NCBI GenBank assembly: GCA_030248215.1
Contig: JASANG010000784.1
Location: 1-64,000, forward strand
Length of the DNA stretch: 64,000 nt
Origin: Enoplolaimus lenunculus
Lineage: Eukaryota; Nematoda; Enoplea; Enoplida; Thoracostomopsidae
Direction: 5' to 3'
The position numbers and the translations under genes are program-made. The notes below the pieces were generated by a model. The model was not told where the DNA came from. It saw only the letters and a list, made by a program, of their open reading frames with translations, and searched no databases. The number at the start of each line of letters is the position of its first letter. The stretch's first letter is position 1. Below, piece after piece: positions 1-16,485 of this stretch.

Positions 1-4
1 ACAG

Positions 5-81
5 GCGGGCTGCGTGGCGCAGTGGTAGAGTGCTCGCTTAAGGATTCATAGGCTAAGAGTTCGATCCCCGCTCTAGCCCGC
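5..81 (+). repeat. tRNA-like unit (tRNA-derived, probably a SINE head or pseudo-tRNA)
   Basis: Box A (TGGCGCAGTGGTAGAG) and box B (AGTTCGATCCC) are present. The ends GCGGGCT and AGCCCGC pair over 7 bp, and a TTTT run follows. The anticodon-stem 5' strand CTCGC is followed by TTAAGGA, which would read AAG (Leu), but the 3' strand does not pair and box A sits too far from the 5' end. It is therefore not called a working tRNA gene. Confidence 0.55.
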
Positions 82-430
82 TTTTCCAGCTGCTTAGTAA
101 AAGGTCTGATGTCCCGGTGCCTAACTAGACTGACAAGCTTCACGTTTTTATGAGTTTTTGAGACTTGTACCGAGAATAACTTTAGAGCGAGGATATATAC
201 GACGGAAAAGTATACATATACGGAAAGTCCAATATAAACGTGTGATAAGTTGTCTAGGCTAGTGTACGACGGTTTTAGTTCCGAGTTCTTGCTGCTGAAA
301 ATGAGGGGTGTAAGTCAGGTAGGATCCGGGACATCAGACCTTTTACTAAGCAGCTGGAAAAGCGGGCTAGAGCGGGGATCGAACTCTTAGCCTATGGATC
401 CTCAAGCGAGCACTCTACCGCTGCGCCAGC
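5..430. repeat. Palindromic element with a tRNA-like unit in each arm
   Basis: The arms at about 14-118 and 326-430 are inverted copies of each other around a unique centre of about 200 bp. Each arm holds a tRNA-like unit plus about 37 bp of shared 3' sequence (82-118 and 326-360). It is either two head-to-head SINE copies or a foldback transposon that captured a tRNA-derived sequence. The arms differ at only a few bases, so the structure looks young or is kept similar by gene conversion. Confidence 0.75.
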
Positions 431-433
431 ATG
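361..433 (-). repeat. tRNA-like unit, inverted partner of 5-81
   Basis: It reads on the minus strand with the same box A and box B. The loop is TTGAGGA instead of TTAAGGA. It continues into the same 3' flank as the left copy, so the repeated unit is longer than the tRNA-like part. Confidence 0.55.
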
Positions 434-456
434 TCTCACATGCTTACAAGGGGCGT

Positions 457-525
457 TCTTGCGAGGTTTCGATCCCATGATCGACAGATTCTCAGGTCAG
501 CGTCCTACCACTGAGCCGCGCCGCT
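457..525 (-). repeat. Second kind of tRNA-like unit
   Basis: On the minus strand it has a box A (GGCTCAGTGGTAGGACG) and a box B-like run (GGGATCGAAACC) at about tRNA spacing. The anticodon stem pairs poorly. It lies directly beside the palindrome and differs from its tRNA-like units, so at least two tRNA-derived families meet here. Confidence 0.45.
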
Positions 526-540
526 TCACAATCAGCTGCG

Positions 541-940
541 TATCTTGGTTCTTTTATGTTTTACTGCAGCTGCATATGAAGGCAGTACATATGCATCAGT
601 GTTTTAACCGATGCGCAGCATCAGCATGATGTTTTATGTTGCCTCCGCGCATTCGCATGTCACATCCCCCGGGTTTTGTACAAGGTCATCCCTGAACACC
701 AACTTAGGTTATTTCCTAGCGCGGCAGTTTGCCATTGCGCCGCAATCATGGTCGCCTGTGATAAGGTGACTGCTGAGTTTGTTTTTATGCCTTTATAAAA
801 CCTCAATAATATACATATATGTATCTTGGTTCCTGCATGTTTTTACTGCTGCTACTTATAAAGGCACTTCATATGCAGCAGTGATTTACCAATGAACAAC
901 ATCAGCATGAGGTAATTTGTCTTTATGCATCCGCATGTCT
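541..940 (+). repeat. Diverged direct repeat (two copies of about 120 bp)
   Basis: Copies at 541-661 and 822-940 share TATCTTGGTT, the GCAGCAGT/CATCAGTG block, AACATCAGCATGA and CCGCATGT in the same order. The spacing is 281 bp. Copies are diverged and no function is visible. Confidence 0.6.
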
Positions 941-1153
941 CAAAACGGGTACGCCAGCTTTGGTCAGATTCTATCATACACAGCTCATGTAACGGGTATT
1001 CAGTTCGCTTACGGTCCAAAAGTTAGCAAATTGCAGCAAGTAATACAATGTCGCACATATTAACTCGCTAAAAATGGCTAAGCAGGATATGGTGACGAAA
1101 TCGCGGAGTATAATAGCTATCTATACCCAGGAAATCGAAACTTACAGAATTAT

Positions 1154-1403
1154 GGCTGGGTTTCTGAAATCTTACTTAAGTTTTTACTTAAGTTATACTT
1201 AAGTAATTACTTAAGTCACCGACTTAAGTAATTACTTATGTTAGTATGCCTCAAAGGTTACTTTGTAATATATCAAATTTAGTCAGTGAATTAAGTATTT
1301 ACTTAACTTAAGTACGCTTTTAAAACGGGAAAATGGTTAAGTAATTACTTAGCACGTGCTTAAGTAATAAGTTGTACTTAAATATGATTTTGAAAACCCA
1401 GCC
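1154..1403. mobile_element. MITE with ACTTAAGT repeats
   Basis: The ends are inverted repeats beginning GGCTGGGTTT, about 28 bp long. Inside are about ten copies of ACTTAAGT/ACTTAAGTAATT, itself palindromic. It lies about 740 bp upstream of the mannosidase start codon. No clear target duplication was found and the superfamily is unknown. Confidence 0.7.
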
Positions 1404-2106
1404 AATGAGTAATAAACATCACAAGCATAGATGTAGTAGTAGACATAATTCGGGAGAAAATTTGCAGAAATGGAAGTGTGAAATAAAATGAGCACCTAGA
1501 ATTTAGTAGGAAATGGGAAAGGGACGCCTGAAAACATAAAAATAGATATGTATACAAGATCACAGAAAATATGACATTTTGCGCAAACTCGTGGAAAATG
1601 GAGTGAATTGGTTTAAATGAAATAGCGCAGTGTGAAGAGCGCATGGAGATTGGAAGGAAAGCGGGATTTAGTAACTGAAAATAATAGTTCAAGCACATAC
1701 CTATGATAAACATGACAATGGAACAACGGAATTTGGTCGAAAATATAAGTTTTTAAGAATTTAGCAGGAAATAATAAAGCACAATTATATTGGCATGGCA
1801 CACAAATGGGCAATATGACAGGAATAATGTAGCACCGGATATGTACTGATCACAATTTAGAAACGGAAGCTGGGATGGGTATGAATGCACGCCAGACGAA
1901 TACGTAGTTAGTGGTCAAGGGATACCGACGGTGAGCAGCAGTTAGTCACAAAGTGCACACTGGGGCGCCACACGACATTTAGAGGGCTATGAGGCAAACA
2001 ATGTAGTTCGGTTCTTAAGGCATCAGTCGATTAGGGAACAACTTTAAAGTGAATTTGAAATAATCGTAAGTTTTAACCGGTTTAGTTACATTTTACTTTA
2101 TTTCAG
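1404..2106. other. No gene seen; upstream region of the mannosidase
   Basis: AT-rich sequence without recognisable coding or repeats. It ends in TTTACTTTATTTCAG at 2092-2106, a good splice acceptor, so the mannosidase mRNA may have a 5' UTR intron and its UTR exon may begin at 2107. Confidence 0.4.
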
Positions 2107-2139
2107 GAATGTACTTTGATATAGGTAGTTTTTGTTCAA

Positions 2140-9065
<6,926 letters not shown>

Positions 9066-9721
9066 TAAAGGTGGGCATTGGTCAGAATGATAATTGAGTT
9101 GCGCCTGGGGTTTGTTGTAGGGTCCGTTGGGCATTTAAGGTATTGTTTTGGTGAGGCTAGCGGTATGGCGGAGTGAGCTTCAGAGGCGTTTAATCAAAAG
9201 TGATGCAATTCGGCTGGGATAAACTATTTTGCTGTCAAATTGTTGCTAAAAGGTAAAAGGTGTTAGAAGCTGAATATCCAGGTTTCCGACGGATGTTTAT
9301 ACTGTAATGATCCGCAATCGGAAGCAGTAGGTATTGATCAGGTTTATTTGAAGCTCGATAGTCTTCTTGGGTTAATTTTGAACATTTAGATTTGCCAATA
9401 CTTATCGGTGCTGGCAGGACTACGTGCGCTTCTCTCTGGGTGCGTAGGTAACTTCTTCGGGGCAGCGATTTAAATGTAAAGTGTGTATTTGAGTTTTTTG
9501 GGTTGTGGCCTTTGGCTCACCTTGCCATCATGAACAATCTGATGTAAATGGTACCGGTGTACAAATATGAAGGCCCATGTCACAAATAGGGAGACTTCCA
9601 ACTTGGAGATACGGAGCTGGTGGACTTAGAGACTTGAATCTTGAAGTTTAGACTTAGGATTTAGGCTCTTGTTTAGGCCGAGGCTTAGGATTTAGCTTAG
9701 ATTTATGTTTATATTTCCTTC

Positions 9722-9898
9722 CTGCTGCACAGCTACCGGCACAGGATTGATGCAACAATCCCAGACAAATGTCCGAACTGCGGGTCTACACCACACAACA
9801 CCATACATCTCTTCAACTGCAATGCAAAACCCACAACGCTGATACCTGAGGACCTATGGCGAAAACCGGTCGAGGTCGCTCAACTTCTTGATCTATAA
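9722..9898 (+). mobile_element. 3' end of a Jockey-like LINE (5'-truncated)
   Basis: An open frame of 58 codons ending in TAA encodes the typical C-terminus of Jockey-like reverse-transcriptase proteins: CPNCGSTPHNTIHLFNC (a CCHC-like zinc knuckle) followed by LIPEDLWRKPVEVAQLL. The N-terminal endonuclease and the reverse-transcriptase core are absent, as in 5'-truncated insertions. The open frame suggests it is not very old. It lies 650 bp past the mannosidase stop. Confidence 0.8.
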
Positions 9899-10895
9899 CC
9901 GCTCTGCTGGACGACACTGACGGCCACGACAACACAACAGTAGGTAGGCCCCTATAGTTAACATGGGCCCATATGTATATAGTTTTGGAGATGGCGAAAT
10001 GTTTTAGTAGTTATAACTTATGTTGAAACGATAAATCGGTATTGGTAAAATCAGTGTAACGGTTTTGGTATTTTAGGTGCATACAAAACCGATACTGTTT
10101 TTACTGTTTTCCCAGACCAATTTATTTTAATATAAAATTACGTAGCACCCAAGCAACGAACGTATGGTCATTCGTGGGGTGGTTGCAAATATAGCGCGAA
10201 GCCTAGATGCAACGTAAAAAATAAGGTTAGTCTAGTTTTTTTGAAGGAATGATATGACACTTACTCAGCATCGGGTTTTCACTAAAATGTTTGGAGATGA
10301 TGCAGTGGCAAATATTCAAAGTTAAATATTATTCAAATGTAGTAGAACGGTGAACTTTTTAATCGGCATAAGTTATGGTGTCAAGTGTGAATTGCAGACT
10401 GCGAATTTTGGTTACGACAGTTGGTTTGAGGATTATCTATTTTTATGTATCTAAGGAATGTTTATATTACCTGGGTGCCGGTTAGCAGATTTCTTGGCAT
10501 AGGAAAAGTAGCTATTCGATTAATTCGAATCTGTTGATAACACGTAATCTGTAAAAATGTAAACAAACCAATTTGAGAAATATCCTTGGTTATGTTTCGC
10601 GACAAAAAGTTTCCAATACATAATGAGCTGGAACAGAAAGGTTTAGGTTTAGGCTTAAGCTTAGTCACAATATAAACAGTGATGTTGGGGGAACTTTTGT
10701 TGCTTGATATCAGTTTAGCATTAGCGTCGAGGAAGGTTAACACCCATCCGTAGTTCAGTTGTCAGCATAAATTTTGTTATTTAAACTTAAATGATAAATG
10801 TATTTTGTTACTAAGTTTTTCGCCAAATCAGTTTCTGAACCGGGCAACTGTGACGAATCAGTAATGAGGCTGCACCCCGCCAGTCTTGCCTATCT
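9899..10895. other. No gene seen
   Basis: AT-rich sequence. Short runs resembling TTTAGGCTTA (10630-10665) and CGGTATTGG (about 10035) are probably decayed pieces of the MITE families described elsewhere. Confidence 0.4.
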
Positions 10896-11095
10896 CTCGG
10901 CAGGGTGCAACGGGAATTCCGGTTCCGGTCATTTTTGACCTTCCACTCTTCAACGAAGGGGGTTATTTCACCAATAGTATTGCAAAAAAGAAAATTAACA
11001 TGAATTTTTCGGTGGCATGTATTTTTCATTTTCCGGTTCCGTTTCTGGTAATTTTTCCAAATTCCTGTTAATTCTGGTTGTTCCCTGTCTCTCAA
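10896..11095. mobile_element. Diverged GGAATTCCGG element (CAGGGTGCAAC ends)
   Basis: It starts GGCAGGGTGCAACGGGAATTC and ends with GGTAATTTTTCCAAATTCCTG...GTTGTTCCCTG. This matches, with more divergence, the hAT-like MITEs at 34840 and 36028. Confidence 0.55.
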
Positions 11096-11276
11096 TATCT
11101 CCTCCCTGGCTTAAGGTATTAGCTGTTCGGCGTTTCAGTAATAATTGTAATATCTTGGTTTGTACAGTAATGTGTAGATACATTCATTACCATCTGTCAC
11201 TTTGTAAACTGTTATCTATTTATGATAACTATATTTAGTCAGTAAATGTTTATGTCACTGTCATGTATACTAGAGA

Positions 11277-11325
11277 TCTCTCGGGGCCCGGGCCCAGGTA
11301 CCGGTGCCGGGGCCAGCAAAATACA
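11277..11325. repeat. GC-rich palindromic run
   Basis: GGGGCCCGGGCCC and GGTACCGGTGCCGGGGCC lie side by side in otherwise AT-rich DNA. Related to the patches at 2980 and 7085. Confidence 0.4.
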
Positions 11326-11397
11326 CTAAACTTCAAATTTTATGTACCTTTTACGTAAACATGCACCTGGGTGCACGGTACCGTTATTTATCTTATC

Positions 11398-11595
11398 GCG
11401 TCACGCGACATTTCCTTGATACTTCCATGTTGTAAAGTTACTGTTAATGCGTTTGTTATTTGCCATATCGCGTCACGCGACATTTTGCGTATAGCAATGT
11501 AATAAACTTACTGGCTAAAGTGTGCCACGCGACATTTTGCGTATAACAATGTAATAAACTTACTGGCTAAAGTGTGCCACGCGACATTTTGCCTA
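11398..11595 (+). repeat. Short tandem array around CACGCGACATTTTGC
   Basis: CACGCGACATTT recurs at 11402, 11474, 11526 and 11578. The last three are spaced by exactly 52 bp and include AATGTAATAAACTTACTGG in each full unit. Confidence 0.75.
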
Positions 11596-12222
11596 GACAT
11601 GTGTAGAATGGCTTTTCTAATCGCAGATTCGGTGACGGTTCATAAAACTTTCGAGGCGTACTGCCACTGTCCACACGCAGAGCCTGATAATAGTGCAATT
11701 TTTTGCTGAAAATATTTCGCCAATATCTGCTCGCGTTGGTAAAACGCGGAAGGTAAGTTTCTTTAATTGAGCGTGCGTTGCCCACGTTATTTGGTATAAT
11801 TTTTTGGTGATTATTTCTGCTGTTGGTTTAGTTTGATTTTATTTTATTTATGTTTAAATGTTGTTTTGGCTTTATGTGTAGCGAATACATATATATATCG
11901 TTTGAACTTCATGGTTGTGCATTGTAATAGATTGTTGTTGTTTTTACTGTTATTCTTACATTTCTTTAACGTTTATTAATACACTTGCTAACACGGTTGT
12001 AGTGTTTGCAGCATCAAACATTAATTGCAGTAAATAAGCGTTTTTGTCGCTGCAAAATTCTTTTATTAGCTGTTTAGGGGCTTGTCTACTAAACGTAAGC
12101 CTAATTAAACCATAGCCTAAGCTTACCAGTCCCTAAACCTACGGTCTTGTATGCGACAAGCCATTGTAATTTACACGGCCGTTAGAACAGGATTGGTTTT
12201 TGGTTCCAACAGCATCTGAAAC
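11596..12222. other. No gene seen
   Basis: AT-rich. Short GCCTAA-like runs at 12090-12140 may be a decayed telomere-like MITE flanked by CTTGTC-type ends. No coding evidence. Confidence 0.35.
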
Positions 12223-12585
12223 TATGGATGTGTCGATTCACTCCAAAAAAATTGCCGATTCTTTCCCGGTACTTTTATCAAATAACACTAACAGTCAGTT
12301 TGAATTCTATCAATTTCATTTCTGGGCGCATATCAGTGTGTCCGGTCAGGAAAACTGATATCTTTCTTGCGATTGTGTTTGAAAAACGTTAATTGAAATT
12401 AATCGTTTGTCTAAAATTATAATCGTTGATGATGGTTAGGGTTTAAGTCTTCATATAATGATGTAATGTAGTATTCTGTTTATTAAGCATGGTGTAGTAA
12501 AGTTGGAATCGGCATCGGTTTGGCATCGGCAAAATTTTAAAATAAGAATCGGCATCGGCAAACATTTTGGTATCGGCACATCGCT
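12223..12585. mobile_element. hAT-like MITE with GATGTGCCGAT ends and target duplication
   Basis: Left end GGATGTGTCGAT and right end ATCGGCACATC are inverted repeats. The insertion is flanked by ATCTGAAAC at 12214-12222 and 12586-12594, a 9-bp direct repeat that fits the 8-bp target duplication typical of hAT elements plus a chance base. ATCGGCATCGGC runs mark the right part. Confidence 0.7.
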
Positions 12586-12887
12586 ATCTGAAACAGAAGT
12601 GTCTGTTGCAAGCCTTGACTGTATTTCAGTCTAAATTTATAGTATATTATTTGAATTAAGTGTTTACGCATAGAATATTTGGACCATTGTATACAATATA
12701 TTTCTCAGATGTTGTGATTGACTCAAGTGATCTATTTCAAGTCAGATTTTACTCAAATTTGAATCAATTTAATTCAGAGACGAAACAAATTGTTTGATTG
12801 TCTAAGTAATTATGCATGCCATTGTATCGATAGTGACATTTAATATATTATTTTCTTGTGGATGAAACTGTAAGGTTGGTCTTTTGA

Positions 12888-12958
12888 TGGGTCGCCATCG
12901 GGGGGTAACCGGCATCTTTTGATAGGTCGCCATCGGGAGGTCAACGGATAATAAAAAT
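12888..12958 (+). repeat. Direct repeat, 2 x about 35 bp
   Basis: TCTTTTGATGGGTCGCCATC and TCTTTTGATAGGTCGCCATC each start a copy, followed by GGG(G/A)GGT(A/C)AACCGG-like sequence. Purpose unknown. Confidence 0.7.
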
Positions 12959-12959
12959 A

Positions 12960-13776
12960 AAATGGGTGCCAGAGAATGATTAAAATAACGAAAAAATCGG
13001 ATTATCTTAGTATGCTTAAAAGTTTAAAAATATAGAATTAATTTGTTGCGAATATAAATGAGGTATGCCTAAAATTCTGCAGAAAAAACAGCGGATCCAT
13101 AGAAATTTTTAAAATTTTGATTGAATTTTATCTTGTATTAAAATCTAGCAATTACGGTGTACTTATATTGAAACATATACTTCATTCAGAAGACCAGTCT
13201 TGTTTTAAAATAAAGTTTTGGTCTTGTAAATTTTGGTGAGCTGCTATAAACTATGTTTTGCTTAGGCTTAATTATAAGCTTATTGTTACACTTAGCCTTA
13301 TGCGGGCTTCACGTGATACCTCGGGGCAGCTTGGGACATGTTTTGTCCCTATTAAACTTGTCAGCTTAAACCCCATACTTACCATTCAAAAATTCGTATA
13401 TACGCTATATATGTAGGTCACCTTTTCAATATAGAATATTCGAGGTATTGTCTGCGAATATCATGATATATTTTCATATGTCTACATACTTGATGTATGT
13501 GAGAAGTTCGTGATTTTTGGCTATGTCCTGTATCCTAAATCACACCTTTATTTTGTTCTTTCCCGATGTACGTGTATCGCTCTGATTAGTAACGCGGTCG
13601 GTCAATGTTTACTAACCCTCGCCAATACCTTTATAGCACCGATATAACAAGTAGATACGAGAATAATATCCAACGTGTAACCTGATCCGGAATCCTTAGA
13701 ACCGATGCCAGAATCTGGTTTTAATCCAGCCACTGGCTTTACCAATATTTTTGCAATTTCCCAGAATCCGTGCAAT
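12960..13776. other. No gene seen
   Basis: AT-rich intergenic sequence; a short ATATCATGATAT palindrome at about 13460 recalls those near 14220 and 40810. Confidence 0.4.
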
Positions 13777-13930
13777 CCTAACCCCGTTAGAATTATACCC
13801 CAGTTTGCTCAAGTATAAATCCGTGCTCTATAACCCCGTTAGAGATACAACAAATTTCGACCAATCTAAAACCCTGTTAGATTTGGCCCAATACGTTGTA
13901 GAACAGTAAGTCTAACCCCGTTAGATTTAC
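13777..13930 (+). repeat. Four copies of the quasi-palindrome TCTAACCCCGTTAGA
   Basis: The motif occurs near 13777, 13832, 13868 and 13911 (two complete, two with changed bases). Each can fold as TCTAAC/GTTAGA arms around a 3-base loop. The spacing is irregular, so this is not a simple satellite. Confidence 0.6.
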
Positions 13931-14275
13931 TAGACGTTTCACAGATTCCTTTTAAGTCTTTGGTTTTAGGTTTTAATTTGTTTTAGTTTTTAGTTGGTAA
14001 TAGGTTTAACAAGAGCAGAGTCACCTACAATGTAACACGCAAATCGTCCTGTTAAATATCATTTGCTACTAGAATTTGAATTTTGGAATTATGAAGCTGT
14101 GGTTCTAAGCGATTTTACAACGGAAACAAATTTGCAGTTGTTTATTCGGGATATCAGAGCATATCTGTTCTGCTGCCGTCCGACTTTCCAAATATTTATT
14201 AGCACCCGAAGACACTGACTCGCTGAATATCATCATATTCGTTAAAATTTTGGAATATATCATATGATATTTGCA

Positions 14276-14622
14276 CACTGCAAAAAATGGTGAGTCAAAT
14301 TGACTCTATCCGAAATAGGCTTTTCCTGACTACACAAACTGAGTCAAAATTCGACTCCGCCCGAGAAAAATTGAGTCAAACTTGACTCAGGCGGAGTCGA
14401 ATTTTGACTCAGTATGTATAGTCAGGAAAAGCCTATTTCGGAGAGAGTCAATTTGACTCAGGCTCTGTGGGACTACGCAAAATGAGTCAAATTCGACTCC
14501 ACCAGAGCCAATTATGGCTCAGTCCCATGTTTGACTCTGGCGGAGTCGAATTAGACCCATTTTGTTTAGTTCCGTAGAGCCTATTTCGGCGACAGTCAAT
14601 TTGACATACCATTTTTTGCAGT
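14276..14622. mobile_element. Family C MITE (CACTGCAAAAAATGG ends, GAGTCAAATTGACTC-type core)
   Basis: The inverted ends are CACTGCAAAAAATGGTGAGT. The core is built of GAGTCAA/TTGACTC, GAGTCGAATT and AGGAAAAGCCTATTTCGG, each present in both orientations. This copy is longer (347 bp) than the usual 130-220 because the inner modules are repeated. Other copies are flanked by TA, which suggests a Tc1/mariner-type family. Confidence 0.75.
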
Positions 14623-14932
14623 ATAATCGCAGAAATCCGCACAAAATCATCTAGTAATCAGAGAATTTTCACTGCGGAAATCGCTCATAATTGGTGTCGG
14701 TCAACGCCGATGACATTATTACACTGATATTCAAGATGCAGTATAGCCGTTGGGATAAAACAGAACTGACACTCCCAATGAGGATACAACTGGATATATT
14801 AACGTATCGGCTTAGGATGTACACTAACGTGCCAGAGTCAGATGTTAGCCAATATTGACAGGGCCCTATAGGTGACTCAAAATAATGTTTTGTTACAGTT
14901 TTATTGGCAAATGTTTTACTTGGAGGCATGTA

Positions 14933-15061
14933 CACTGCAAAAAATGGTGAGTCAAATTCGACTCAGTTTGACTCTGGCGGAGTCGAATGTTGACTCAGTT
15001 TGTGTAGTCAGGAAAAGCCTATTTCGGAGAGAGTCAATTTGACTCACCATTTTCTGCTGTG
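14933..15061. mobile_element. Family C MITE, short form
   Basis: Full ends CACTGCAAAAAATGG and CCATTTTCTGCTGTG, flanked on both sides by TA (14931-14932 and 15062-15063). It has one set of core modules. Confidence 0.8.
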
Positions 15062-15303
15062 TAGTAAAGTATATATATTCTCAAGCGTACGCGTAAGCCT
15101 CAGTGCAAGGATAGGCCTATACATAGCCAAAGCCTAAGCAAAAAAATAATCTAAAGAAGTTTACTCTATTTTAATCCCACGAAAAATTGGCTGATTGCTC
15201 AATGGACTGTTTCACCAGTGCTCTATATGTGTTGCAGACAGGTTTTTGATCGATCTACCGTCCCTTGCAGCTGAATCTTCTTGGCCAAAGGCCCGTGTTG
15301 GGG

Positions 15304-15501
15304 ACCAATGTAAAGAACAGGGGCGGGACAGTATTATAAGCATATTCGTAAGTCTAGGCCTAAGCGTAAAAATGAGCATATTTCTATTAAACCTAAACCT
15401 AAGCCTAAACCTTAAAGCCAAGCAAAAACAATTAGTCTAAAGCTTAAGCTTACTCTTTTCTTTTCCCACAGAAAAACATTCCGCCCCTGATCTTATGGGC
15501 C
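15304..15501 (+). mobile_element. Telomere-like hAT MITE, type I
   Basis: Inverted ends are GACCAATGTAAAGAACAGG and, reversed, GGCCCAT(..)AAGATCAGGGG. The body contains GCCTAA-type hexamers followed by AGTCTAAAGCTTAAGCTTAC. It is flanked by GTGTTGGG at 15296-15303 (allowing one ambiguous G) and after the right end at 15502: an 8-bp target duplication as in hAT transposons. Confidence 0.85.
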
Positions 15502-16074
15502 GTGTTGGGGCAGGTCTCAAAGCACTTGCACAAACAGAGTTTTACAAAATTTAAAGACTAAGAATATTACACTCCTCTATATTTAGAGATATATTAAATT
15601 AAAAATATATATCACAGTGCATTTTAACTATTTTTAAGAAACTGCGCTGACAATAAATCTTCGGTTGCGGAGTGCTTTATATGCGTTCTAGAATACAATT
15701 TAACGGCGTATAAATTGCACGTTTTGTAAGAATGTGCAAGTTAGCGCTTTTGATGGTATTTGCAGTTTCCGCTATGCTACTATTTTGTAAGCTTAAAGAT
15801 TTAGAAAAAAACATTTATTTGCTATTGCGTGGTTCAAATATTAACTTTGAAATTTATTCTTGCTTTTAAATACGTCGTTTTTTGAGGTAAAAAATCTATA
15901 ATCTTCCGGAATGTCTTGGGAAGTAAAAAGTTGAAATTTCGTATCGCTAAATAAGATTGTGCTCTTTGATTTTGGATTTCTTTTTTCCATACCCTTGAAA
16001 GAACTCGGGTTTTGCACGATTTTATATCAGGATGTTCAAATAACATTTTTGTCATTCTTCGTCAATTTTATATA
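15502..16074. other. No gene seen
   Basis: AT-rich with no recognised repeat or splice-flanked open frame. Confidence 0.4.
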
Positions 16075-16325
16075 CGCTGTAAATTCCAGTGAGTTGATTT
16101 TGACTCAGTGTAAGTTGATACCACTCAGCAGCCTGAGCGCTGAAATAGGTCCTTCGGAACTCAGGTTTCTGAATTGATTGAACTCATTCTGACTTAATTT
16201 ACCAACTGACCCGGAAATAAATCAGCTCACAGTGAGTTAATATTTACTGCTATTAACTCAGAAGTTGCCAAAAATAACTAATTCTCGCTCTGAGTTGATT
16301 AATAAACTCATCAGAATTTCCAGTG
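16075..16325. mobile_element. Family D MITE (CACTGTAAATTTCAGTGAG ends)
   Basis: The ends are inverted repeats flanked by TA on both sides. The core is made of GAGTTGA/TCAACTC, GAACTCAG and TGTTTACTGATATTAACTC modules. It ends about 160 bp before the start codon of the 16486 gene. Confidence 0.8.
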
Positions 16326-16485
16326 TAAAGCTAAATCTAATTTTTTTGTTGAACGCACAAAACCAGCTATTCGGCTATTAAGTCGTTTTTAAATTTTGAA
16401 ATATAAAAAAATATTAAATACTTTCATATATTTCAACTTATAATTATTTGTTTTAGCAAAACAATTATTTTATTTATATATAACA

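Noticed and set aside
5-81. Functional tRNA-Leu gene
   Set aside because: The acceptor ends pair, but the anticodon stem does not and box A is misplaced. The unit is duplicated with a longer flank, as in a SINE.
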